From Euperipatoides rowelli (lineage: Eukaryota > Onychophora > Udeonychophora > Euonychophora > Peripatopsidae), in the NCBI GenBank assembly GCA_003024985.2, contig PXIH01S0000143.1: 16,483 nucleotides of DNA; one strand, written 5' to 3'. A model generated the notes under the pieces. That model was not told the DNA's origin. It made no database searches and saw only the letters and a list, made by a program, of their open reading frames with translations. Position 1 is the first letter of the stretch. Each line of letters begins with the position of its first letter. Made by a program: the position numbers and the translations under genes. Below, piece by piece: positions 10,901 through 16,483 of the stretch.

Positions 10901-13900
10901 ATATGACTGCAGAAAATAGCTTAGAGCAATGATTCTTAGACTAGGAACAAGGTGCAATTGGAAAATGAAATGCAGATGCAGTATGAATCTAATGCAAAAT
11001 GTAGGGGTAACTTGGGGTGCCTTGACCATGTTTTCAAATAAATAATTTTCTAATTTTTGTTTTAACAATTAGAAACTTATATGATAGTAAATATGATGTA
11101 GAATTTTATGGGGAATACGAATATGTTAGTTATAGTATAAAAGACACAGGTTTTATATATTAAATTGATTTCTGAAAACATACTGTATATGTGAGATTTG
11201 ACCCAGGCAATAAAAAATAATTTTGTAAAAAATAGCATAATTCACATTACCCAGCTTTATGACTATAATTATAACTTAATATTTTGGCATTAGCTAAATC
11301 CCACTTGCTTATGTTTATATTAACTGGTTTATCTGAGCAAAATCTTACAAAATATATCTCAAATATTTATTTTTTAGGTTGAAAAACACTTTAAGTTGCA
11401 TCATTCCACACTTCTTTAGTCAGCTTATTTAAACTAACTTGGCAGTCTGAGCATTGAATAACCCCAAGTGTAAAAGGCTTAAAAGTCAAATGTAACGGAT
11501 TTTTTAAATTTTTTATTATTATTGATTTTCAAAGATAATTACTATAAAAAAATTCCACTGGAAATTTTTTTTTAAAATGCATAAAAAAAAAGTTATTTAA
11601 AGATAAATTCATGTAAGACAATTGCTATCCTCAATATGAGATTACAATTTGAAGATTACACATTTTTTGGGGGGTCTGAGATTAATTTGATGACAAAATA
11701 GCCTCTACTGCTGTTTTCTTTGTAATGATTTAACATGTAAATAGAGGTATTTTCAAGCTGTATTAAAGGTCATTTTGATTTAAAAAAAAAACAAATTGGA
11801 CCATAATAGAACAAAGAATGAATTTGATTGATTTTTTACAAATATTTAAACATTTAGACCATATGATATCCAGCGTTACGCTGATAAATATAGCAAATAT
11901 TCTATAGTTAAGTATAGCAAGCTGTATACATTTATAGGCTATGATGTCACCAAATATCTCCCCTGGTGTGTAAAATGGACAATGTTGTTTTAAGGGTGAG
12001 GAGCTAAAAGACAATTATTTTAAAAATTTAATTGTAAATAACTTTTTTGTTTTTAATTTTTTTTTTTTTTTCTGGTGAAAATTCTTTTTAGTAAAAATCT
12101 TTGAAAATCAATAAATAAAAAAAATTTAAAAAATCTGTTACATTTGACCTTTAAACACTTTCAAAAACGAAAATCACAGAATTTATTATTACAGTATGGT
12201 ATTGAATTTAAATCACTTAATGATTTTTTAACATTACATTCAGCTCTTAATTTTAATGAATTTATTCTCTATTAAAATAATCAAGTTAAAACAATTGAGG
12301 GAATTTTGCAACCTACGAGGCATAACTCAAAACAGGCTAGGAATCTAGACCATCTGTAGCAGAAATGGCAAAAAGATAATTATGATAAATTCAGGAAAGA
12401 CTAAGCATTTGGGGATCTAGGCACTTATAATTGAAAGGCTCCAAAATAACAGCTTTAAAATTGATTGACCCCCCCCCCCCCNTATTTTGAAAATTATATC
12501 ATTTTGAGCCATTTCACTCACTTGAATTGGAAAATGTAGCTTCCAGTATATACCAGCTGATTTTAAGCATGCTTGCCAGTTATTCACAAAAATAGTTGCA
12601 CTATAGCAGCTGCATGAAATTTTCATATTTATCTTATTTTTTTTTAAATTAAAATAACATAGAATATCAATAAAGTGTGCATGCACAATAAACATTCATT
12701 GTAAAGTGGGGGGGAGGGTGGAAAGAGGAAAAGGGCACCATAGATTTGCCACAATACACTGCAAGGTAATGCATGCACTAGTTTGACTAGAATCAGAATT
12801 ATTTAAAAGTCTAATACCTAATAATAATGAACAAAAAATAATAATGCTTCAACACCAATTATTTTTCTTCTGTTTGCTTCCCCCCCCCCTTCCTCAATGT
12901 ACAGTATATAGAGAACTGTTGCCAACCTTTTTTTCAAAATCACCAAAATCAAAACAACAAACAAAATTCTCAATATGTTTTTATTTGAGAATATTTTTTT
13001 TTTTTTTGCTATTTAATTTTGATAATTTTCCACCTTGTTGGCCATTTTGCCAAATATGGTGAATGACGAACAAGTTTATCAACAAGGATATAGAGCATTA
13101 TAGAATAATCAATTTTGTTAGGGTCAGCTCTACTACACAATTATAAATGCAAATAGAAGATTACATAAAAGCATGTACAACTTCAAAGAAAAAAAGCTCA
13201 AATATATTTAGTGCAAACGTGATTTTTACATTTACTAATCTTGTAAAAGATGAGTATGCTTTCTTTGACAAAAAAAAAAAAAGGTATAAAATTGATGTGG
13301 ACGGATAATGTTTGAAAGTTACATTTTTTTCAATAACTCAAAGAATTCATTCACTTAATACTGGAGTAAAAGCAACTGGTAAAAATATCACCTCCATAAT
13401 GCCATGGTGCTAATTACTTTTGTTCTTAATCCCATTCATATTCCAAATCACTATCTTTGTCGTATTCTTAGAATTATAGGTCAACAATTAATTATTAGAC
13501 TTTTTTGAGAAACCATTTTATTTAAAAATTTGAAAAGAAAATTAAACAAACTCTTATTTCTTCCACACCCTTCTCAAATGTTTTGTTGAACTATTAATAA
13601 TTCTATTCAATTTTTTTCTTCTTCATATAAAGTTATAAACACAAGATGGAAAATTTCTTTCATATAAAAATGTATAACTAAAATTATTTTTTATATAACA
13701 AGTCTTAAAAAATGTAAAAACAATTTTGCACATGGACAATATTGTAAAATATGAACCATTATCTTATACCAAAATAAAGCTAACTTTCTCATATTTGTAA
13801 GCTTTAATAAAAAAATTAGCCATCCCCACTATCCTAAATTTAGAATCTGGCTTTGGTCACAAGAATCTAAAATAAAAGATTTAAACCACAAGGTTATTCA

Positions 13901-16426
13901 AAATAAGGAATTATAATAAGCCCTTATTACTGCCCTGTTTGAATTAATATCTACTCCCAACATATTATGCCTTAGTTAAGAATTTGGCTAATCATACTAA
14001 TCCAAAATAAAAGTCCAACCCACCCCAATATTATAAACTCTCCCACAATCTCAAGAGGTTTGTCCCCATTAACATTGCTGCCATTCTTATACAGTACATT
14101 ACCGTAAAATGCCGTGCAAGGGTACCTGCACTCTTATCATTCGTTTGGTGGAAAATGGGGGTGGCGCTCTTGTTCGGCTCCATGCTAGTGAATCTTAGAT
14201 TTACCACAATGCATTGGAAAATTGACCAGGCACTCTTGTTTGGATACCATCAGAATTCCTTAAAAATATTTGTTTTCAAAACGGCGTCCTTGCTTGGACA
14301 TGCTTCCCAAAACTTTAGGAAAATGGCTGGTGCACAATAAAACATGATGTCACACATCAATTAAAGGTTGTGCCAAGTAAGAGCGCCAAGTAAATTAAAA
14401 CATTCACTTTTTAATTTACAGGCCTCTTTCGTTCTGTTTATGAGGATTCAACGTTATTCATAGAAGCTACAATATATGAGATGATGCAAAACACATAAAA
14501 ATGACGTCACAGCATAATGTTTATATCAACTGGCGCTCTTGTATGGATACCCTGTCCTGAACCTTAAATGAGGTAAAAGGAAGCAAAAATCTAGGGGGGC
14601 GCTCTTGCTTGGATACCCTTGGATTTCCTTCAGAGTGATAAAAAAGTCAAAACGCAGTGATGGCGCTCTTGTTCAGCGATGGCGCTATATACCTATGTTT
14701 TGACAAGAAATAGAGGGGGAGGGGGCTTGCTTGGTGGGGCGCTCTTGGTCGACATTCTACGGTATATTATTTTTACAAAATCTTTACAAAAATTTAGCTT
14801 CTCAACAATTTGGAAGATAGCTAGTTTTATTGTTTTAGATGCAATTATATGGAATTATTTACTTTCTGTAAATATTGTTTTAATGAGACAGATAATAGCT
14901 ATTCATAATACTAAAAAGACTAATAATAATAATAATAGCAATATACTATTCCTAGTCCTCCTCCATAATGCTATTATTATAACTACTATGGTACTATTAC
15001 TGAATATTATTGTATCAAAAAATGACAACATTTTGATTCTTATAATAAAATAATAACACTTTAAAATAAAATATTTCAATTAAAGTTATGAAATTCTTAA
15101 TGGGAACATTAATTTACATGCAAATAATAATAGGAAGTATAAGAATAAAAAGAAAAAAATATAAGAATAAGACAAATATTAAAAATATTAATAAATGTAA
15201 TAAAATAAGAATAAGGATAAAAGTAGAGGAAGTTAAAAAAACCATGGTGATGATCTTATTAATAATAATGAAATAACTCTATAATTGTGCGCACAATCCA
15301 ATGATGAAAGAAAATACTCATAAATGCGCTAATAACTTAAAACAAATTTATTGGAGAACTTACCCATAAATTGTTTTTTTTAATATCATGTAGAATACAA
15401 GTCGTATAAAATTCGGCCGAGAAATCTTTCTATTCAAAATTAATTTTCTACTGGGCCACCGCTGTAAAAATAAAAATACAAAACAAACATCAGAATATTT
15501 GAAATAATTATTAAATATTACAAATCATTGACTAAGAACAATAGTATCCTGACCCCAAAATTTCTAGACTTAATAAAAAAAGAAAAACTAGAAACACTAA
15601 TGTAACATGACATTCAGCTGCGGTTGAATTTTCTGAATAAAATTAGAAAAATTCTTTATTCAGAAATTTCCACACAGTTGAGTGTCATATTAGTGTTTCT
15701 ATGTTTTCTTTCTTTGTTAAGTCTAGAAATTTTAAGATAAGGATACTATTGTTCTTAGTGAATGTTTTGTAATATTTATTATATATTTCAAATATTTCGA
15801 TGCCTGTTTTGTATTTTATTTTTAGAGTGGTGGCCCAGTAGAAAATTAATTTTGAATAGAAAGCTTTCTCGGCCAAAGTTTTTACTACTTGTATTTAAAT
15901 ATAAAAAAAAAACAATTTATGGAAAGTTCTTCAATAAATTTGTTTTAAGTTATTAGTGCATTTACGAGTATTTTCTTTAAATAATAACAACAACATTATG
16001 CAAACATTAAAATCCTTATCATTAGATTGCATTACTTTTAATGTAATCTGTTATTACAATATACTGCAGCAAAACTAATGACATGAATGTATTTTCTTGC
16101 AATGATAATTTTATTTGTATTATACTGATACCATCAAATAAATATTAACTAACTTTATCCTATGATCTCTATTGACACTTTTCTCACACATGCTGATTTT
16201 AAAACAGATACAGTATATCAATCTGATAGACACTAATTTATTAATTTTAAAACTTTCTGGAGTGCTAATATTCTAATCATGTAAAATGTGTTAGAATAAA
16301 AACAAATTTAAAACATATTTTTAAAGAGATTAACATACATGGTGAAAACATAACATCTTTTGAAAAAGCATCATTCATTTTCTTGATATCGTCCCAGCCT
16401 GGAAGAAAAATCAAAATAGCACCTTC
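871..16426 (-). CDS. DHX36: Partial DHX36-like DEAH-box helicase gene, six internal exons
   Basis: DHX36 (RHAU) is known as an ATP-dependent DEAH/RHA helicase that unwinds G-quadruplex DNA and RNA and acts in nucleus and cytoplasm. Joining complement(16339-16426, 10469-10589, 7470-7613, 3684-3801, 3334-3432, 871-1044) gives 744 nt, 248 codons with no stop. Visible in order: motif IV (LIFLPGW), the PLHSLMP strand, motif V (ATNIAETSIT), a VFVIDSGK beta-hairpin strand, motif VI (QRRGRAGR), winged-helix start ([17 protein letters not shown]), and the ratchet-domain entry ([25 protein letters not shown]). This equals roughly a quarter of a family protein of about 1000 residues. The [29 protein letters not shown]-type and LMELNAL stretches fit DHX36 better than the relatives DHX57, YTHDC2 or DHX9 as I recall them. 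All splice phases agree and no key residue is missing. Start and stop lie outside the window on either side. Orthology is inferred from recognition, not from a search. Confidence 0.93.
1291..1959. repeat. Long fold-back (inverted) repeat with nested direct repeats
   Basis: Left arm 1323-1595 and right arm 1631-1959 are reverse complements over nearly their whole length. For example, TGTTATGCATTTCAACTTTA (left) pairs with TAAAGTTGAAATGCATAACA (right). The spacer is about 35 bp. The right arm carries roughly 45 extra bases near 1834-1880 that the left arm lacks. A sub-unit of about 87 bp (GAAGACACAGAACT...CTTAAAATAAT) is also repeated directly at 1291 and 1543 and inverted in the right arm. The arms differ by substitutions and indels, so this is not a fresh duplication. 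It is possibly a nonautonomous fold-back or MITE-type element. Confidence 0.85.
1957..1988. repeat. ATT trinucleotide microsatellite
   Basis: About ten ATT units directly abut the right end of the fold-back repeat. A shorter TTATTATTATTATT run (about 1277-1290) abuts its left end, so the element appears to sit inside a former ATT tract or to carry one at its ends. Confidence 0.9.
2252..2382. mobile_element. Short MITE-like element with 15-bp inverted ends
   Basis: The left end CAGTTAATTGGAATA (2252-2266) and right end TATTCCAATTAACGG (2368-2382) are inverted repeats with one mismatch, 131 bp overall. No clear target duplication was seen. The ends vaguely recall pogo/Tigger-type termini (CAGT...GTTAATTCGAAT), but the element is too short to classify. 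Confidence 0.35.
3128..3184. other. Small GC-richer island of unknown nature
   Basis: A 57-bp stretch with CpGs (GGCGATCCATGAGCGCGAAC and following) stands out from the AT-rich intron. On the minus strand it includes GGTTCGCGCTC, which resembles a tRNA B box, with a six-T run downstream. No A box or cloverleaf is visible, so it may be a SINE remnant or chance. It is not a DHX36 exon, because exons e and f join in frame without it. Confidence 0.2.
3334..3432 (-). CDS. DHX36: DHX36-like exon e: winged-helix domain
   Basis: Ninety-nine bases, exactly 33 codons, phase 0 at both ends. The acceptor is TTTATTACAG and the donor GTAAGTTA, the best consensus donor in the window. It encodes [19 protein letters not shown], then [13 protein letters not shown]. 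This matches the usual IL-x-LG...F-x-x-x-x-x-x-PP pattern of the winged-helix domain, but the second proline of the common PP pair is serine here (ESPS). NLMEL continues directly into NAL of exon f. Only 251 bases of intron separate it from exon d, far shorter than the other introns. Confidence 0.95.
3433..3683 (-). other. DHX36: Short intron between exons d and e
   Basis: 251 bases bounded by GT (donor GTTTGATG) and AG (acceptor TTACAG) on the minus strand. It is AT-rich with no repeat or other feature seen. It is the only short intron in the window. Confidence 0.9.
3684..3801 (-). CDS. DHX36: DHX36-like exon d: end of RecA2, winged-helix start
   Basis: One hundred and eighteen bases: one base finishing the motif VI arginine, then 39 codons ending in phase 0. 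The acceptor is TCTCTCCAG and the donor GTTTGATG, the weakest donor of the six. It encodes [17 protein letters not shown], then [19 protein letters not shown] and IK. The GYCFHLYT strand and the [17 protein letters not shown] helix are the hallmark passage from RecA2 into the winged-helix domain of DEAH/RHA helicases. The sequence is very close to the DHX36 family pattern here. A shadow frame on the other strand has no family resemblance. Confidence 0.96.
4738..4865. mobile_element. Dispersed-repeat fragment with GTCCCGGTTT modules
   Basis: The stretch begins GGGTTACCATACGTCCCGGT and contains repeated and inverted modules (GTCCCGG, TCGGGAACGTCCC, TGTCCTGGTTTT). I recognise this as the style of a repeat widely scattered in animal genomes (GGTNACCATACGTCCYG...). 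The class is uncertain. A second short match, AGGTGTCCTGGTTTTTCCC, lies at about 6528. Confidence 0.5.
5202..5459 (-). other. Unidentified open frame, about 85 codons
   Basis: The minus strand is open from about 5459 to a TGA at 5202. It includes [19 protein letters not shown], then [16 protein letters not shown], and near the end [14 protein letters not shown]. An internal ATG at 5399 would give 65 residues. The base composition is more balanced than the surrounding intron. I do not recognise the protein, and the plus strand is also open over part of it. No good acceptor precedes it; the upstream bases on the minus strand are a run of A rather than pyrimidines. It could be a relic of a transposon or gene, or chance. 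It is not part of DHX36. Confidence 0.2.
6318..6501. mobile_element. 184-bp hAT-like MITE with CAGRGYC ends
   Basis: The left end reads CAGGGTCGGGTTTAAAC and the reverse complement of the right end reads CAGAGCCAAGTTTATAT, an imperfect inverted repeat. The interior contains GAGGCCCTAAGCTGCAATTA and GTCCTGGGC-type phrases typical of short hAT-derived repeats. No 8-bp target duplication is evident, and nothing codes. Another copy of this type of end lies at 81-136. Confidence 0.5.
6515..6550. mobile_element. Fragment related to the 4738-4865 repeat
   Basis: ATCACCAGGTGTCCTGGTTT continuing into TTCCC resembles the tail phrase of the repeat at 4738-4865. It lies just right of a ten-C run and the 184-bp MITE. 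Confidence 0.3.
7376..7410. mobile_element. Short DNA-transposon remnant (GGGGGCGG ... GGGGCGCCAA)
   Basis: GGGGGCGGAAATAAATATTG followed by TCTAGGGGCGCCAA resembles the start of short repeats of the CAGGGGCGGC type found in many animals. It lies about 60 bp 3' of exon c on the minus strand. Only a fragment is visible. Confidence 0.35.
7470..7613 (-). CDS. DHX36: DHX36-like exon c: motif V end, beta-hairpin, motif VI
   Basis: One hundred and forty-four bases: one base, 47 codons, then AG. The acceptor is a poly-T run ending CAG and the donor GTATGTAT. It encodes [17 protein letters not shown], then a variable stretch, then [16 protein letters not shown]. Motif VI (QRRGRAGR) carries the arginine fingers that sense ATP gamma-phosphate in DEAH/RHA helicases, and both are intact. 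VVFVIDSGK is the strand leading into the RecA2 beta-hairpin that helps keep strands apart. The final arginine of motif VI is split AG|G across the intron to exon d. The variable stretch is lysine-rich here ([11 protein letters not shown]). Confidence 0.96.
8014..8340. repeat. ACTAGCAG-type interspersed repeat with 135-bp tandem duplication
   Basis: It starts ACTAGCAGAAAGATCCCAGC, followed by ATTACCTGGGG, a decayed form of the ACTAGCAG...CCCGGCRTTRCCYGGG head seen in repeats of many animals. Two related units follow: 8071-8205 and 8206-8340. Each begins GTGA-YYCGGTT-TTAATGATAGCCTAT and later has a (C)CAAA/CATTTGGT..GATTGGT..GAATTGT phrase. The repeat class is not determined. Confidence 0.55.
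8717..8776. repeat. Tandem pair of 29-31 bp palindromes
   Basis: Copy 1 (8717-8747, centre 8732) is symmetric with one mismatch pair. Copy 2 (8748-8776, centre 8762) is a perfect palindrome of 14-bp arms around one base. Both read AATTTTACGYTACAS, then TGTAACGTAAAATT. The two centres are 30 bp apart, so the array can also fold as one larger hairpin. Confidence 0.9.
9147..9184. repeat. Perfect 17-bp-arm hairpin with GTGG loop
   Basis: TAATGCATGTTATGATT (9147-9163) and its exact reverse complement (9168-9184) flank GTGG. T-runs lie on both outer sides (about 9124-9130 and 9186-9194). There is no evidence of transcription or of a precursor stem longer than 17 bp. Confidence 0.9.
10129..10250. 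repeat. AGTTCT / TTCGCGAA-rich island
   Basis: It contains AGAACTA-GAACG-TAGTTCT (perfect 7-bp arms near 10129-10147), several further GTTCT copies, and an inverted pair GTTCGCGAAAG (10153-10163) and CTTTTCGCGAA (10234-10244). It is richer in CpG than its surroundings. This fits the end or interior of a decayed DNA transposon, class unknown. Confidence 0.35.
10469..10589 (-). CDS. DHX36: DHX36-like exon b: RecA2 core, first part of motif V
   Basis: One hundred and twenty-one bases: two bases completing a serine codon, 39 codons, then AG. The acceptor is TTTCCTTAAG and the donor GTAATGCA. It encodes [16 protein letters not shown], then [29 protein letters not shown] is the stretch that most clearly points to DHX36, since relatives carry PLHSSL or LHSQIP there. 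TNIAET is the first part of motif V, which contacts nucleotide and RNA backbone and couples ATP hydrolysis to movement. The serine of TSIT is split across the intron (AG|T), so the motif only reads through after splicing to exon c. Confidence 0.95.
10927..11391. mobile_element. Decayed hAT-like nonautonomous element, about 465 bp
   Basis: The left end CAATGATTCTTAGACTA and the reverse complement of the right end AAGTGTTTTTCAACCTA resemble hAT/Charlie-type termini (CAGTGNTTCTCAACCT). The internal phrase GGGGTGCCTTGACCATG also matches the GGGTGCCGTGA text common in such repeats. No exact 8-bp target duplication is visible (GCTTAGAG versus TTAAGTTG), and no transposase remains. Confidence 0.45.
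11472..12162. repeat. Second long fold-back (inverted) repeat, diverged
   Basis: The left arm (11472 to about 11724) and right arm (about 11930-12162) are inverted copies. AAAAGTCAAATGTAAC-GGATTTTTTAAATTTTTTAT on the left matches the reverse complement of the 12122-12152 region, followed by the shared GATTTTCAAAGAT and AAAGTTATTTA blocks. The arms are visibly more diverged than in the other two fold-backs and the spacer is about 200 bp. The T/A runs inflate some matches, but the GTCAAATGTAAC and GATTTTCAAAGA blocks are specific. Confidence 0.7.
12469..12482. repeat. Poly-C run ending at an undetermined base
   Basis: Thirteen C residues are followed by N at 12482. This is the likely reason for the ambiguous call. 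A second N, without such a run, is at 9399. Confidence 0.9.
14163..14750. repeat. Degenerate minisatellite with GGCGCTCTTG core
   Basis: Copies of GGCGCTCTTG, often continued as YTTGGATACC, begin at 14163, 14229, 14283, 14532, 14598, 14662, 14681 (partial) and 14738; an inverted core lies at 14378-14387. Steps of 66, 54, 66, 64 and 76 bp suggest an original unit of about 65 bp. Text after the core is also partly shared (GGATACCATCAGAATTCCTT versus GGATACCCTTGGATTTCCTT). The best-kept blocks are 14229-14260 and 14598-14630. Non-coding and decayed. Confidence 0.75.
14900..15300. other. AT-rich low-complexity stretch with no gene
   Basis: A/T-rich sequence with AATAATAAT and AATAAGAATAAG-like runs. 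Open frames here encode only Ile/Lys/Asn-rich low-complexity peptides without family resemblance, as expected from composition alone. Confidence 0.6.
15307..15978. repeat. Third long fold-back (inverted) repeat, near-continuous hairpin
   Basis: The left arm 15307-15641 and right arm 15655-15978 are inverted copies with a spacer of only about 13 bp. Paired blocks include AAAGAAAATACTC/GAGTATTTTCTTT at the ends, CAAAATTAATTTTCTACTGG/CCAGTAGAAAATTAATTTTG, and TTCTGAATAAA/TTTATTCAGAA at the centre. The arms differ by scattered substitutions and small indels. No clear target duplication or transposase is seen. Open frames within it on both strands are by-products of the arms. Confidence 0.88.
16339..16426 (-). 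CDS. DHX36: DHX36-like exon a: RecA2 start, motif IV
   Basis: Eighty-eight bases, 29 codons plus one base. The exon opens in phase 0 after a ten-T polypyrimidine run and AG acceptor (16427-16428). It reads [19 protein letters not shown] and ends at VMFSP with one base over; the donor is GTATGTTA on the minus strand (16331-16338). [10 protein letters not shown] is the first strand of the second RecA-like domain and carries helicase motif IV. The final T joins CT of the next exon to make a serine codon, so the joined text runs [15 protein letters not shown], which fits the DHX36 pattern of MF-x-x-x-KF before PLHSLMP. The exon 5' of this one, carrying RecA1, is beyond the right edge. Confidence 0.93.
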
Positions 16427-16483
16427 CTAAAAAAAAAATAATTAAGAGTTGAATGACGGCAATATATATTAAATTATTAATTT
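16427..16483 (-). other. DHX36: Intron upstream of exon a (incomplete)
   Basis: The acceptor side of an intron: AG at 16427-16428 preceded on the minus strand by a run of ten T. The exon 5' of it is beyond the right edge. Confidence 0.85.

Larger units (their letters stand above)
10590..16338 (-). other. DHX36: Large intron between exons a and b
   Basis: 5749 bases, the longest intron in view. It contains a hAT-like element (10927-11391), a fold-back repeat (11472-12162), a degenerate GGCGCTCTTG minisatellite (14163-14750) and a second fold-back repeat (15307-15978). An undetermined base (N) follows a 13-C run at 12482. The stretches 12170-14100 and 14770-15300 are AT-rich, partly low-complexity (AAT/ATT-like) sequence with no supported gene. 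Confidence 0.85.

Noticed and set aside
12844-13062. 72-residue plus-strand frame rich in Phe, Leu and Pro
   Set aside because: Encoded by poly-T and poly-C runs; composition alone explains it.
14497-14512. TGACGTCA (CRE-like) palindrome
   Set aside because: A single 8-bp match deep in an intron with no promoter context; expected by chance in sequence of this length.
14679-15276. Plus-strand frames of 124 and 62 residues
   Set aside because: Low-complexity Ile/Asn/Lys-rich translations of AT-rich sequence overlapping a minisatellite; no domain, no splice context.
15685-15956. Frames on both strands within the 15307-15978 repeat
   Set aside because: They lie wholly in the arms of the inverted repeat and have no family resemblance.
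1-16483. A bacterial-style operon, CRISPR array or novel multi-gene defence system
   Set aside because: The only coding sequence is a spliced animal helicase gene; there are no regular spacer arrays, Shine-Dalgarno-led genes or long intact frames.

Overview
This window is a piece of an animal (metazoan) nuclear genome. It is strongly AT-rich, and its only convincing coding sequence is six short exons on the minus strand, separated by introns of about 0.25 to 5.7 kb with GT/AG boundaries. Translated and joined in order, the exons give 248 codons of uninterrupted reading frame with matching splice phases. They read as the second half of the helicase core of a DHX36-type (RHAU, G4R1) DEAH-box helicase. 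The species cannot be fixed from the sequence. The base composition, long repeat-filled introns and decayed DNA transposons suggest an invertebrate or basal chordate, but that is inference.

Layout, in the direction of transcription (right to left): intron at 16427-16483; exon a 16339-16426 (motif IV); 5.7 kb intron; exon b 10469-10589 (start of motif V); 2.9 kb intron; exon c 7470-7613 (rest of motif V, beta-hairpin, motif VI); 3.7 kb intron; exon d 3684-3801 (winged-helix start); 251 bp intron; exon e 3334-3432; 2.3 kb intron; exon f 871-1044 (winged helix to ratchet domain); then intron to the left edge. The 5' part of the gene (DHX36-specific N-terminus, RecA1 with the Walker A and DEAH motifs) lies beyond the right edge. 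The 3' part (rest of ratchet and OB fold) lies beyond the left edge. No promoter, start codon, stop codon or poly(A) site of this gene is in the window.

The introns hold most of the unusual material: three long inverted-repeat (fold-back) structures of about 670-690 bp each; several short decayed DNA transposons with hAT-like ends; a degenerate minisatellite built on a GGCGCTCTTG core; a tandem pair of perfect or near-perfect 29-31 bp palindromes; a 17-bp-arm hairpin; and one unidentified open frame of about 85 codons. No RNA gene, CRISPR array, operon or intact autonomous transposon was seen. I found no sign of a new multi-gene system. The observations most worth checking are the fold-back structures and the minisatellite inside a housekeeping helicase gene.
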